Numbered from the stretch's first letter, positions 16,476-24,933 are shown. The stretch: DNA of 47,221 bases from an uncultured Coriobacteriaceae bacterium (GCA_900550055.1 URQU01000012.1:1-47221); one strand, 5' to 3'. The notes: generated by a model not told the origin, from the sequence alone. Translations and numbers: made by a program.

Positions 16476-17909
16476 CTACGCCGCAGGCAGCCTGAGCATG
16501 AACGTGGTGCCCTCGCCTTGCGCCCCTTCCACGCAGATCGTGCCGTGATGGTATTGCACCGCATGCTTGACGATGGCAAGCCCAAGACCAGTGCCGCCCG
16601 TTTCCTTCGAACGGCTTTTATCCAGACGGAAGAACCGCTCGAACACTTTTTCGCGCATCTCCTCAGGAATGCCCGCCCCGGTATCGCTCACGCGCACCGT
16701 GACCACCGATTCGGGGTCCGGCTCCGCCCCGGCCGCGCGTAGCGCCTCCAAAACCTCCTCGGACGCAGCGCCTTGCGACACGCGCACCGACACGCTTCCG
16801 CCGGCATGGTTGTAGCGCACCGCATTCTCTATGAGGTTGTACAGCATCTCCTCGGCAAGCGTCTCGCTGCCGTTGATGTGGGCGGACGCGCCCTTCACGG
16901 AGATGGATACGCCCTCGTCGGCGGCGAACGACTCCAAACGCCCGGCCATCCGTCGGGCAACGGACGTCACGTCGATGGGCCGTTCCTCGCGCGCGAACGC
17001 GCTCTCGTCGAGCTTCGAAAGCGTGAGCACGTCGTTGATAAGGCCGCGCATAGCCTGCGCCTCGTCGTAGATAAGGCCCGCGAACTTCTGTCGATCCTCA
17101 GGCAGCACCATATCGTTCTTCATAAGCTCGGCATAGCCCGATATCACCTGCAACGGCGTCTTCATTTCATGACTGACGTTGCTGGAGAAGTCGCGGCGCA
17201 TGCTTTCCGCTTCGGCAAGCTCCTTGTTCTGCTTCTTGAGCTGCGCCTGTTGGTCATCGATGCGCTGAAGAAGGGGCACCATTTCCCCGTAAATGTCGTT
17301 TTCCAAGGGCTCTGCCATGTCCAAGGCGTCGATAGGCTTCATGATATGGCGCGTGAGCAGCCGAGACAGCAAGAACACCAATCCGGCGACGACCACGAGC
17401 GCGAACAGCGTGGGCACGAGCATCTCACCCAAGAAGGCGAACAGGGAATGACGGGTTTCAGACAGGCGAAGGATGCGCCCATCGGAGAGCTTCTCGGCGG
17501 CATACACCGTATCGGTGCCCAAGGTTTCCGAATAGCGCATGCTCACCGCCTCGCCCGTGCGCGCGGCCTTGCTGACCTCGGGACGGGAGGCGTGGTTGTC
17601 CATCTGGCCAGCGTCTGCCTGGCTATCGTAGAGCACCATGCCGTTTTCGCCGATAAGCGTGTAACGGGTGATACCGCTGAACTGCTGGGACAAGACGGTG
17701 GTCACATCGGCCGCCGGAGCCTCGTCAAGGGATGCCGCCGCCCGGCTGGCCTCCTGGACCAGGGCCTGCTCGGCATCGTGCTCGTAGGAGTAATAGAAGA
17801 TGCTGACCATCACCGCGGAAAAGGCCAATAGGATTCCCAGGGAAAACGCCAAAACGGTGGTGAAGATGCGGCCGGCAAGGCTTTTAACGTGATCAGGCGA
17901 AGGGCTCAT
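16476..17909 (-). CDS. phoR: PhoR-type phosphate sensor histidine kinase
   Basis: 477 residues. TM1 (about 17-40), an extracytoplasmic sensor with the PhoR-like segment GENGMVLYDSQADAGQMDNH (88-107), TM2 (about 163-183), a HAMP/linker region with coiled coil, then DHp and ATPase domains. The phospho-accepting residue is His247 in SSNVSHEMKTPLQ; the N box is NLIENAVRYN, G1 DTGAGIP and G2 GTGLGLAIVKHA. It would autophosphorylate under phosphate limitation and pass the phosphate to one or both adjacent regulators. Its start overlaps the stop of the regulator gene by four bases (ATGA). It is the last gene of the pst-pho unit and faces the 6S RNA gene. No PAS domain is evident, unlike E. coli PhoR. 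Confidence 0.92.
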   Translation of the reverse strand: MSPSPDHVKSLAGRIFTTVLAFSLGILLAFSAVMVSIFYYSYEHDAEQALVQEASRAAASLDEAPAADVTTVLSQQFSGITRYTLIGENGMVLYDSQADAGQMDNHASRPEVSKAARTGEAVSMRYSETLGTDTVYAAEKLSDGRILRLSETRHSLFAFLGEMLVPTLFALVVVAGLVFLLSRLLTRHIMKPIDALDMAEPLENDIYGEMVPLLQRIDDQQAQLKKQNKELAEAESMRRDFSSNVSHEMKTPLQVISGYAELMKNDMVLPEDRQKFAGLIYDEAQAMRGLINDVLTLSKLDESAFAREERPIDVTSVARRMAGRLESFAADEGVSISVKGASAHINGSETLAEEMLYNLIENAVRYNHAGGSVSVRVSQGAASEEVLEALRAAGAEPDPESVVTVRVSDTGAGIPEEMREKVFERFFRLDKSRSKETGGTGLGLAIVKHAVQYHHGTICVEGAQGEGTTFMLRLPAA

Positions 17910-18613
17910 TCCGCAAACCCCTGTTCCGGCTGTCGGATGCTATAGCCCACACCGCGCACGGTTTTGATGCAGGCATCGGCACCCGGGCACGCGGCGGAGA
18001 GCTTCTGGCGCAGCGTTTGGATGTGCACGTCGACGGTGCGCGTCTCGCCCACGAACGTCATGCCCCACACATCCTCGAGCAGCTGACCGCGCGACAGCAC
18101 GCGCCCGATGTTGCGAAGCAGTGCGCGCAACAGATCGAATTCCTTGAGCGTGAGCTCGACGGGGACGCCGCCAGCGGAAACGGTGTGCTCGAGCACGCGC
18201 AACTCGATGGGCCCGCACTCCAGCACATCGCCGGCTGACGCGGTAGGCGCCGCGGCGCGGCGCAAAAGCGCGTTCACGCGGCTGACCAGCTCCATCATGC
18301 CGAAGGGCTTGGCAAGGTAATCGTCGGCGCCCGCATCAAGGCCGCTTACCTTGTCGAACTCGGTGCCTTTCGCCGTGAGCATCATGACGGGAAGGAACTT
18401 CGTCGCCGGGTCCTCGCGCAGGCGGCGGAGAACCTCGAGCCCATCGACCTCGGGCAACATGATGTCGAGCAACACCAGATCGGGAAGCGATTCTCGGCAA
18501 GCATCGAAGAAGTCGCCGGCATGGGCGAAGCCCGCCGCCTCAAGGCCCGCCTGCTTGAGCGCGTACACCGTCAGATCGCGGATATTCGTGTCGTCTTCCA
18601 AGTAGTAGATCAT
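17906..18613 (-). CDS. OmpR/PhoB-family response regulator (kinase-proximal copy)
   Basis: 235 residues. Receiver domain (1-118) with acidic pocket YLEDDTN, phospho-acceptor Asp in LVLLDIMLPEVDG, Thr in MMLTAKG and Lys in AKPFGMMELVSRV. A winged-helix DNA-binding domain follows (about 135-228) with LTLKEFDLLRALLRNIGRVLSR, LLEDVWG and TVDVHIQTLRQKL. It most likely controls phosphate-responsive promoters. It overlaps phoR by four bases and lies 12 bases after a second regulator of the same type, to which it is clearly related, especially around LDIMLPEVDGLE and KPFGMMELVSRV. Which of the two is the true PhoP/PhoB cannot be decided from sequence. Overlap with phoR favours this one as its main partner. 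Confidence 0.93.
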   Translation of the reverse strand: MIYYLEDDTNIRDLTVYALKQAGLEAAGFAHAGDFFDACRESLPDLVLLDIMLPEVDGLEVLRRLREDPATKFLPVMMLTAKGTEFDKVSGLDAGADDYLAKPFGMMELVSRVNALLRRAAAPTASAGDVLECGPIELRVLEHTVSAGGVPVELTLKEFDLLRALLRNIGRVLSRGQLLEDVWGMTFVGETRTVDVHIQTLRQKLSAACPGADACIKTVRGVGYSIRQPEQGFAE

Positions 18614-18625
18614 GCTTGCACCTCG

Positions 18626-19336
18626 TTATTCCACAACCGAATCGCCCGGGCGCGAACCCACCAGGCGATAACCGACCCCACGCACCGTCTCCACGGCATC
18701 GGCATGCTCGCCGAGCTTTTGCCGAAGCGTGAGCACATGCATGTCGACCGTGCGGCTACCGCCGCTGAAATCCCAGCCCCATACGTTTTGCAGGAGCTTC
18801 TCGCGCGACAGCACGACACCGGAATGGCGCATCATATACGCCAGCAAATCGAACTCGCGCATGGTAAGCGCCACGGGCGCCCCATCGACGAGCAGCTCGC
18901 GCGCCTGGAAGTCCAGGGAAAGGGCGCCCAAACTCAGAACGTCCTTGCAGCGCCCGCCGCCCCAATCGGGGGCGCGGCGCAACATGGCGCGCACGCGGCT
19001 TACCATTTCCATCATACCGAAAGGCTTCGTGATGTACTCATCCGCCCCGGCATCCAATGCCCGCACGATGTCCAACTCCGAGTTTTTAGCTGTGACCATC
19101 ATGACGGGCACGCGGGAAAGCTTGCCGGGCGTGTTGCGGATGCGCCTGAGGATTTCCAGGCCATCGACCTCGGGCAGCATGATGTCCAAAACCACCACAT
19201 CCGGGATGCTTTTGGCGCATGCGGCGCGAAACGCCGTATCATCGGGCTGCCCTTCGGCCTGGATGCCCGACTGCGTCAAGGCGTACAGCACCAGCTGACG
19301 GATGTTCTCATCATCCTCGACATAATAGACAGCCAA
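18626..19336 (-). CDS. OmpR/PhoB-family response regulator (second copy)
   Basis: 236 residues with the same two-domain layout as the neighbouring regulator: YVEDDEN, VVVLDIMLPEVDG, MMVTAKN, TKPFGMMEMVSRVRAM, then a winged helix with LTMREFDLLAYMMRHSGVVLSR, VWGWDFSGGSRTVDMHVLTLRQKL and VRGVGYRLV. All phosphorylation residues are intact, so it is not a decayed duplicate. The DNA-recognition helices differ between copies, suggesting different or partly overlapping targets. The only available start is a TTG at 19336 (protein MAVYYVEDD), with AAGGGG about ten bases upstream; this weak start may lower expression relative to its neighbour. It lies 71 bases after phoU and before the other regulator. 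Confidence 0.9.
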   Translation of the reverse strand: MAVYYVEDDENIRQLVLYALTQSGIQAEGQPDDTAFRAACAKSIPDVVVLDIMLPEVDGLEILRRIRNTPGKLSRVPVMMVTAKNSELDIVRALDAGADEYITKPFGMMEMVSRVRAMLRRAPDWGGGRCKDVLSLGALSLDFQARELLVDGAPVALTMREFDLLAYMMRHSGVVLSREKLLQNVWGWDFSGGSRTVDMHVLTLRQKLGEHADAVETVRGVGYRLVGSRPGDSVVE

Positions 19337-19407
19337 CCCTCACGCACCCCTTCCACAGCCGAAGCGCCGGACGCGACGCGAACCCTGCGCCCCGCTGCCG
19401 CGGTGCG

Positions 19408-20088
19408 CTACCCTTCGACGTTTTCCTTACCCGCAGAGTTTAGCGCATGCTCGCCCGTTGCGCGGAAAACGGCCCAGCTTGCGATGCGCTCGGCATCGTC
19501 GCCCATGCGCTCGAAATACTTCGCCACCATGAGCAGCTCGGGCAGGTGGCTGGCGCCCTGCGTCTCGCTGCGGATCAGATCGACCACCACCTGCTCGCAG
19601 CGGTCGTACAACTCGTCCACCCCGTCGTCCATGGCGAAGACGCGCTGGGCGAGCGCCGCATCGGCTTGGGAGAACGCCTTTGCGGCAAGCGAGACCATCT
19701 TCGACACCTTGTCGGCGGCATCGGCGAACTCGCTTTGCAGGTGCGAGACGGCCTTTGGCGTGAGCTGTTGGGAGAGGTACGCGACGTCGCGTGTCATCTC
19801 GTCGATATGCGCCAAGTCGCTGACCAGGCGAAATGCTCCGGTCACCTCCCGCAGATCGTCGGCCACCAGCGGTTGTTGCATAAGCATGATGTCAAGGCAG
19901 CCGTCCTCGATGGCCTCGCGCAGCCTGCGCGCCGCCTTGCTGCCGGAAAGCACGCTCTCGGCGGCATCGGCGTCGCCGGCAAGCGCACGGCCCGCGGCCC
20001 GAACGTCGAGCACCGTCTTCTCGGACAGCTGATTGACCAGCGCCCCCAGCTCCTCCAGCTTGTTGATGTAACGGGTACGGGTCTTCAT
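19408..20088 (-). CDS. phoU: Phosphate transport/signalling regulator PhoU
   Basis: 226 residues made of two copies of a three-helix PhoU repeat. The metal-site patterns are visible as HIDEMTRDVAYLSQQL in the first half and KYFERMGDDAERIASWAVF in the second. PhoU connects PstSCAB activity to the PhoR kinase and restrains phosphate uptake. The ATG shares one base with the pstB stop (TGATG), so translation is probably coupled. It lies between the transporter genes and the two-component genes, bridging both functions. The repeat near DDGVDELYDRCEQVVVDLI is typical. Confidence 0.93.
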   Translation of the reverse strand: MKTRTRYINKLEELGALVNQLSEKTVLDVRAAGRALAGDADAAESVLSGSKAARRLREAIEDGCLDIMLMQQPLVADDLREVTGAFRLVSDLAHIDEMTRDVAYLSQQLTPKAVSHLQSEFADAADKVSKMVSLAAKAFSQADAALAQRVFAMDDGVDELYDRCEQVVVDLIRSETQGASHLPELLMVAKYFERMGDDAERIASWAVFRATGEHALNSAGKENVEG

Positions 20089-20894
20089 CAGCTGAACCTT
20101 CCTGTCAGGTAGTCTTTCGTCTTCTGCTGCACGGGGCTGCCGAACAGCTGCTTGGTCGGCCCGGATTCCACCAGCTCTCCCAGGTAGAAGAAGGCCGTCT
20201 TGTCGGCCACGCGCGTGGCCTGCTGCATGTTATGCGTGACCACCACCACGGTTCGCTCGCGGGCAAGCTGCACCATCAGCTCCTCGACGAGCGCCGTGGA
20301 GATGGGATCGAGAGCGCTCGTGGGCTCATCCATGAGCAACACCTCGGGCTGCGTGGCCAAAGCGCGCGCGATGCACAGGCGCTGCTGCTGGCCACCGGAA
20401 AGCCCCAGGCCCGATTGGCCCAGCTTATCGCGCACCTCGTCCCACAGGCCGGCATCGCGCAGGCACCTCTCCACCAGCTCGTCGGCCTCGGCGCGCCCGA
20501 GCCTGCGCATGCGGCGCGGTCCGTACAGGATGTTGTCGCGGATGGACATGGGGAACGGGTTGGGGTGCTGGAACACCATGCCCACCCTCACGCGCAGCTC
20601 GTTGGCATCGCCGCTGAAGATATCGCGCCCTGCCACCTCGATGACGCCTTCGGTGCGCACGGTGGGAACGAAGTCGCACATGCGGTTGAAGGTACGCAGC
20701 AGCGTTGACTTGCCGCAGCCGGAAGGCCCGATGAACGCGGTGGCGCGGTTCTTCGGGATGTCGAGCGTTACCCCCTTAAGCGCCTGGAAATCGCCGTACC
20801 ACAGGTTGAAATCGCGGATGGAGATCATGGGCTCGTCGACCTGGGCGCCCGCATCGCGCACCGCCGCGCCCTGCTCGTTTTCGAAATCGGTCAT
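20088..20894 (-). CDS. pstB: Phosphate ABC transporter ATPase PstB (copy downstream)
   Basis: 268 residues. Walker A GPSGCGKSTLLRTFNRM, Q-loop FQHPNPFPMSIRDN (the PstB-specific PNPFP), signature LGLSGGQQQRLCIARAL, Walker B VLLMDEPTSALDPIS and switch His VVVTHNMQQATRVADKTAFF are all intact. It powers phosphate import through PstCA at the membrane. The C-terminus QKTKDYLTGRFS matches PstB. It lies four bases after another PstB and one base into phoU. The first 25 residues (MTDFENEQGAAVRDAGAQVDE) are an acidic extension before the nucleotide-binding core. Two intact PstBs could form a heterodimer or serve alternative states. Confidence 0.95.
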   Translation of the reverse strand: MTDFENEQGAAVRDAGAQVDEPMISIRDFNLWYGDFQALKGVTLDIPKNRATAFIGPSGCGKSTLLRTFNRMCDFVPTVRTEGVIEVAGRDIFSGDANELRVRVGMVFQHPNPFPMSIRDNILYGPRRMRRLGRAEADELVERCLRDAGLWDEVRDKLGQSGLGLSGGQQQRLCIARALATQPEVLLMDEPTSALDPISTALVEELMVQLARERTVVVVTHNMQQATRVADKTAFFYLGELVESGPTKQLFGSPVQQKTKDYLTGRFS

Positions 20895-20898
20895 ATGA

Positions 20899-21723
20899 TC
20901 AGCCGAACCTTCCCGTCAGATAGTCTTGCAAACGCTTATCCTCCGGCTGGCTAAACAGGCGCTTGGTGGGGCCGGTCTCCACCATATCGCCCACGTAGAA
21001 AAACGCCGTGTTGTCGGAAACGCGCGTCGCCTGCTCCATGTTGTGCGTCACGATGATGGCGCAGATGCCCGACTCGGCGATGGAGCGGATGGTCTCCTCC
21101 ACCGTGAAGGTGGAGATGGGGTCAAGCGCGCTGCATGGCTCGTCGAACAGCACCACGTCGGGATGCATGGCAAGCGTGCGGGCGATGCACAGGCGCTGCT
21201 GCTGGCCGCCGGAGAGGGCATAGGCGCTCTCGTCGAGCTTGTCGCGTACCTCGTCCCACAACGCGCCAGCGCGCAGGCTCTGCTCCACCAGCGCATCGCA
21301 ATCCTCCTTGCCGCTCACCAGGCCGTGGCGCTTGGGGGCGAACAGGATGTTGTCGCGGATGGATTTGCGAAACGGCGTAGGCTGCTGGAACACTATACCG
21401 ATGGATTTGCGCAGCTCGAACAGGTTCTCCTTGCGCGTGTTGATGTTGCGGCCGTGATAGAGCACCTCGCCGCCGATCTTGCACTTGGGGATCTCGCGGT
21501 TCATAAGGTTGAGACAGCGCAGAAACGTAGATTTGCCGCAGCCGGACGGGCCGATCAGCGCCGTCACCTGCCCCGCCGCGAAGTCGAGCGACGTGGGATG
21601 CAGGGCCTCGTTGCTCCCATAGCATACGGTCAGATCGCGCGCGCTCAGAAGCGTCCCACCGTCGGGCCGACCGTCGCCTGCCTGAGGTGCACAAGCGCCT
21701 ACCGATTCGTTTTCCCTGCTCAT
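20899..21723 (-). CDS. pstB: Phosphate ABC transporter ATPase PstB (copy upstream)
   Basis: 274 residues. The start is set at the ATG at 21723 (MSRENESVGAC), which overlaps the pstA stop by four bases (ATGA); open sequence further upstream is a shadow of pstA. The core begins near residue 24 and has Walker A GPSGCGKSTFLRCLNLM, Q-loop FQQPTPFRKSIRDN, signature YALSGGQQQRLCIARTL, Walker B VVLFDEPCSALDPIS and switch His IIVTHNMEQATRVSDNTAFF. The Q-loop reads PTPFR where the other copy reads PNPFP, so the two ATPases have diverged at the coupling region that touches the permeases. C-terminus LQDYLTGRFG is PstB-like. Confidence 0.95.
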   Translation of the reverse strand: MSRENESVGACAPQAGDGRPDGGTLLSARDLTVCYGSNEALHPTSLDFAAGQVTALIGPSGCGKSTFLRCLNLMNREIPKCKIGGEVLYHGRNINTRKENLFELRKSIGIVFQQPTPFRKSIRDNILFAPKRHGLVSGKEDCDALVEQSLRAGALWDEVRDKLDESAYALSGGQQQRLCIARTLAMHPDVVLFDEPCSALDPISTFTVEETIRSIAESGICAIIVTHNMEQATRVSDNTAFFYVGDMVETGPTKRLFSQPEDKRLQDYLTGRFG

Positions 21724-22637
21724 TCGCTGGTCAGCCTCCTTTCCAGATACTTGCCGATCACGCGTGCCAGGATATTGAACGCCAGGATGCACACCATGAG
21801 CACCGCCGCGGTGCCGTTGGAGATGGCCGTCAGGTCGGGCACGACGCCCTCGCTGTTGATCTTCCAGATATGCACCGCAAGGGTCTCGGCCGGGCGGAAC
21901 ACGTTCCACGGGCACGACGGGCTGGAGAAGTCCAGGCACGTGAAGTCGAGCACCGGGGCGGACTGGCCCGCCGTGAAGATCAGCGCCGCGGCCTCGCCGA
22001 ACACGCGGCCCGCGGAGAGCACCACGCCAGTGACGATGGCGGGCATGGCGGCGGGAAGCAGCACGTGGATGGTGGTTTCCCAACGCGTCAGACCCATCGC
22101 AAGGCCCGCATCGCGCTGGCTGCGCGGCACGTCCTCGAGCGCCTGCTGGATGACGCGCACCAGGATGGGGATGTTGAACATGGTCAGCGCCACCGCACCG
22201 GCGATGATGGAGAAGCCCCAGCCCATGTACAGCACGAAGAACAAGAAGCCGAACAGGCCCACGACCACCGACGGCAGGCTGGACAGCGTCTCGATGGCGG
22301 TCTTCGCGATCGCCGTGGCCGCGTTGTCGGGCGCATACTGCGACAGGAAGATGGCCGCGCCCAGGGAAAGCGGCACGCTGATGAGCAGCGTCAGGATCAG
22401 GAGGTAGAAGCTGTTGAACAGCTCGGGACCGATGCCGCCGCCTTCCTTGAACTGCTGAGGCTTGCCCGTGAGGAAGTTCAGGTCGAACAGCTTCGGCGCG
22501 CCCGCCACCAGGATGTAGATCACGATGGCCGCGAGCATGAGCATGACGAAGGCCGCGATGCCCACGAGCACGCCGGTGGCGATGCGGTCCTGCCGGTTGA
22601 TGCGGCGCACGTGCGCCGACATATCGAAGCTAGCCAC
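21720..22637 (-). CDS. pstA: Phosphate ABC transporter permease PstA
   Basis: 305 residues, six predicted membrane segments, first near 31-53. The EAA-type loop that contacts the ATPase reads VPRSQRDAGLAMGLTRWETTIHVLLPAA. GIGPELFNSFYLL and SLPSVVVGLFGFLFFV are characteristic. PstA pairs with PstC as the inner-membrane channel. A GTG at 22637 is the preferred start (AAGGGGG about nine bases upstream) and overlaps pstC by eight bases; an ATG five codons downstream is possible. An unusual loop near 215-250 (SAPVLDFTCLDFSSPSCPW) lies between the last segments. Confidence 0.94.
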   Translation of the reverse strand: MASFDMSAHVRRINRQDRIATGVLVGIAAFVMLMLAAIVIYILVAGAPKLFDLNFLTGKPQQFKEGGGIGPELFNSFYLLILTLLISVPLSLGAAIFLSQYAPDNAATAIAKTAIETLSSLPSVVVGLFGFLFFVLYMGWGFSIIAGAVALTMFNIPILVRVIQQALEDVPRSQRDAGLAMGLTRWETTIHVLLPAAMPAIVTGVVLSAGRVFGEAAALIFTAGQSAPVLDFTCLDFSSPSCPWNVFRPAETLAVHIWKINSEGVVPDLTAISNGTAAVLMVCILAFNILARVIGKYLERRLTSE

Positions 22638-23547
22638 GTTTCGCTGCCCCCTTATGCCCGATGAGGTGGATGATCATGATGAACACGAGCGACATGGCCA
22701 ACAGCAGCAGGGCCAGCGACCACAGCACGTCGTTGTGCACCGTGCCCATGGCCTCGTTGCCCATGCCCATGGTCAGCACGCTGGTCAGCGTGGAAGCGGG
22801 CGTGAACAGGCCGGAAGGCATCTGGATGGCGTTACCGACGACCATCTGCACCGCCAATGCCTCGCCGAAGGCGCGCGTCATGCCCAGAATGACCGCCGTC
22901 ATCAGCGACGGCGCAGCGCTTTTGAGCACCACGTTCCAAATGGTCTGCCAACGCGTGCATCCCAGCGCATAGCTGCCCTCGCGATACTCGTGCGGCACGG
23001 CGGCCAACGCGTCGATGGACAGGCTGGTGATGGTCGGCAAGATCATGATGGCAAGCACCACGGCGCTCGAGAAGATGCCGAAACCGGTGATGGTCTGGCC
23101 CATGGCGGCAGCCGCATCGCGCACCCAGGCCACGATGATCGTCAAGCCGATAAGGCCGTAAACCACCGACGGGATGCCCACCAAAAGCTCCAAAAGCGGC
23201 TGGAACACGCGACGGCCGAAACGCGGGGCCACCTCCACCACGAAGATGGCGCTGCCGAACGCGATGGGCAGCGCGAACAACGTCGACAGCAACGTGACGG
23301 AGAACGAGCCCGCGATCATGGGAAGCGCGCCCACCGTGGGCATGCCGCTCGCGTCCTCCTGATGCGGGTTCCACGTGGTTCCCGTCAAAAACGAACCGAG
23401 GTCGATGCCGTCGGCGGTAAACGTTGCGATACCGCGTCCGGCGACCATGGCGACAAGCGTGACGACAAGAAGCGCCACGAGCGCGATGCACGCGCCCGTG
23501 ACGCCCTGACCGACCCGCTCGACGCGTGCTTTCGCCATCAAGGCCAT
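22630..23547 (-). CDS. pstC: Phosphate ABC transporter permease PstC
   Basis: 305 residues, six membrane segments starting near 18-40. The cytoplasmic coupling loop is VPHEYREGSYALGCTRWQTIWNVVLKSAA, and the transmembrane GIPSVVYGLIGLTII resembles PstC/PstA domains. It forms the channel with PstA. AGGAG lies nine bases before the ATG at 23547. It follows pstS across a 51-base gap and overlaps pstA. A second ATG three codons in is an alternative. Confidence 0.94.
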   Translation of the reverse strand: MALMAKARVERVGQGVTGACIALVALLVVTLVAMVAGRGIATFTADGIDLGSFLTGTTWNPHQEDASGMPTVGALPMIAGSFSVTLLSTLFALPIAFGSAIFVVEVAPRFGRRVFQPLLELLVGIPSVVYGLIGLTIIVAWVRDAAAAMGQTITGFGIFSSAVVLAIMILPTITSLSIDALAAVPHEYREGSYALGCTRWQTIWNVVLKSAAPSLMTAVILGMTRAFGEALAVQMVVGNAIQMPSGLFTPASTLTSVLTMGMGNEAMGTVHNDVLWSLALLLLAMSLVFIMIIHLIGHKGAAKRG

Positions 23548-23598
23548 ATGCGCGCGTCTCCTTTCGAAACTCGTTGACTCGATGCGAGCACGGCGAAC

Positions 23599-24543
23599 CT
23601 ACTTGTTGGACACCTTGCCGGAAGCGTCCTTCTCCACCTTCATGCCGGACATGGGGATGTAGCCCTGCTGCTCCACCAGGCCGCCCTGCACCTCGTCGCC
23701 CATCATGTACTCGATGAACGCCTTCGTGGCCTCGTCGGGATCGGCGGCGGTGTACATGTGCTCGTAGGACCAGATCTTCCAGGAGTTGTCCTCGACGTTT
23801 TGCGCGTCAGGTTCCACGCCGTCGACCTTGAGGGCCTTGAAGCTGCTGTCGAAGTAGGAGAACGCCACGTAGGAGATGGCGCCGGGGGTGCTGGCGACCA
23901 TCTTGGCGGCAGTGCCCGAGGAATCCTGCTCCTGCGGCTTGAAGGAATCAGGCACCTTCGTGCCGGCCAGGACGACGTCCTCGAACGTGGCGCGCGTGCC
24001 GGAGCCGGATGCGCGGTTGATGACCGTGATCGGAGCGTCGGCGCCGCCGACCTCGCTCCAGTTGGCGATCTCGCCCGTGAAGATCTTCTTCAGGTCCTCG
24101 AGCTTGATGTCGTCGATGGTCACGTCGGCGTTGACGATCGGGGCCATGCCGACGATGCACACCTTGTTATCGGCGATCTTGGAGATGTCGGAGGAATCCT
24201 TCAGCTTGGACTCGGCGAACACGTCGGAGTTGCCGATCTGAACCGCGCCCTGCGCGATCTGCGTAACGCCCTGACCGGAACCGCCGCCCTGGACGGTGAT
24301 CTGGACGCCGGGGTTCTCCTCCATGAACTGCTCCGCGGCCGCCTCGCACAGCGGCTGCAGCGCGGTGGAGCCCACCGCCGTGATGGTGCCGGAAAGCGCC
24401 TTCTTGCCGGAGGCGACGTTACCGGATTCGGCGGAGCCGCCGTTGGAACCCGAGCAACCTGTCAGACCGAACCCGGCGACGGCCAGCGCGGACATGCCGG
24501 CGATGCCGATGAAGCTGCGGCGGCTGATGTAAGAACCCTGCAT
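23599..24543 (-). CDS. pstS: Phosphate-binding lipoprotein PstS
   Basis: 314 residues. The N-terminus has a twin-arginine-like SRRSFIG (7-13), a hydrophobic stretch and a lipobox LTGC with the lipidated Cys at 30, so it appears to be a Tat-exported lipoprotein. The mature protein has the PBP-like II fold typical of PstS: GTITAVGSTALQPL, VQGGGSGQGVTQIAQGAVQIGNSDVF, and RASGSGTRATFEDVVL, which supply the phosphate-binding Ser/Thr/Arg residues. It captures phosphate outside the cell and hands it to PstCA. The start at 24543 is set by the signal sequence and an AAGGGAG ten bases upstream; the frame is open about 100 codons further but that stretch contains the presumed promoter. First gene of the pst operon. 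Confidence 0.95.
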   Translation of the reverse strand: MQGSYISRRSFIGIAGMSALAVAGFGLTGCSGSNGGSAESGNVASGKKALSGTITAVGSTALQPLCEAAAEQFMEENPGVQITVQGGGSGQGVTQIAQGAVQIGNSDVFAESKLKDSSDISKIADNKVCIVGMAPIVNADVTIDDIKLEDLKKIFTGEIANWSEVGGADAPITVINRASGSGTRATFEDVVLAGTKVPDSFKPQEQDSSGTAAKMVASTPGAISYVAFSYFDSSFKALKVDGVEPDAQNVEDNSWKIWSYEHMYTAADPDEATKAFIEYMMGDEVQGGLVEQQGYIPMSGMKVEKDASGKVSNK

Positions 24544-24866
24544 AGTACGTGTACTCCCTTCGGATGTCTTCTCATGCAAAACGAGCTTGCAGGTGAGGAT
24601 GGTACGCGCACCATCGGCCAGCGCACGGCCGCAAGCGCGGTCCATGACCGAAGCGTGACAGGGTTTTACGTGCGGCTTACAAGCCGGGCCGGGGCGCTTT
24701 ACAAAGCGCTTGTTTCGCTGCAGACGCTTTACCTGCGCCTGTCGCGCGGACAACGCGAAGGGGAGCAAGGCGCTCGGGAGCCTCGTGCGTAGACAGGGGA
24801 AGGAGCTGCATGCCGCCAAGGCAACCGAACCACGCCGAAGCAAGCGAGCACAACCCGCTATAACGC
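24544..24866. promoter_or_regulatory. pstS upstream region with repeated TTAC motifs
   Basis: About 320 bases without a protein gene. On the plus strand four TTAC cores occur at 24666-24669, 24677-24680, 24699-24702 and 24729-24732. The first three are spaced 11 and 22 bases apart, i.e. on the same DNA face, in contexts TTTTACG, GCTTACA and CTTTACA. Direct repeats of this kind and pitch are what PhoP/PhoB-type regulators bind in Bacillus and Streptomyces. Closer to pstS a near-perfect palindrome ATGGTACGCGCACCAT lies at 24599-24614. I cannot assign -35/-10 elements with confidence. Confidence 0.4.
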
Positions 24867-24912
24867 AAAAAAGCCGAGGGCCCCGGAAGCAACCGCCTCC
24901 GAAGCCCTCGGC
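24867..24912 (-). terminator. Rho-independent terminator after the MscS gene
   Basis: On the minus strand GCCGAGGGC pairs with GCCCTCGGC and is followed by TTTTTT. It isolates the mscS gene from the pst operon. Confidence 0.85.
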
Positions 24913-24933
24913 CCATTCATATGTGATACCAGA

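Noticed and set aside
20926..22407. 493-codon plus-strand open frame across pstB and pstA
   Set aside because: Antisense shadow of well-supported transporter genes.
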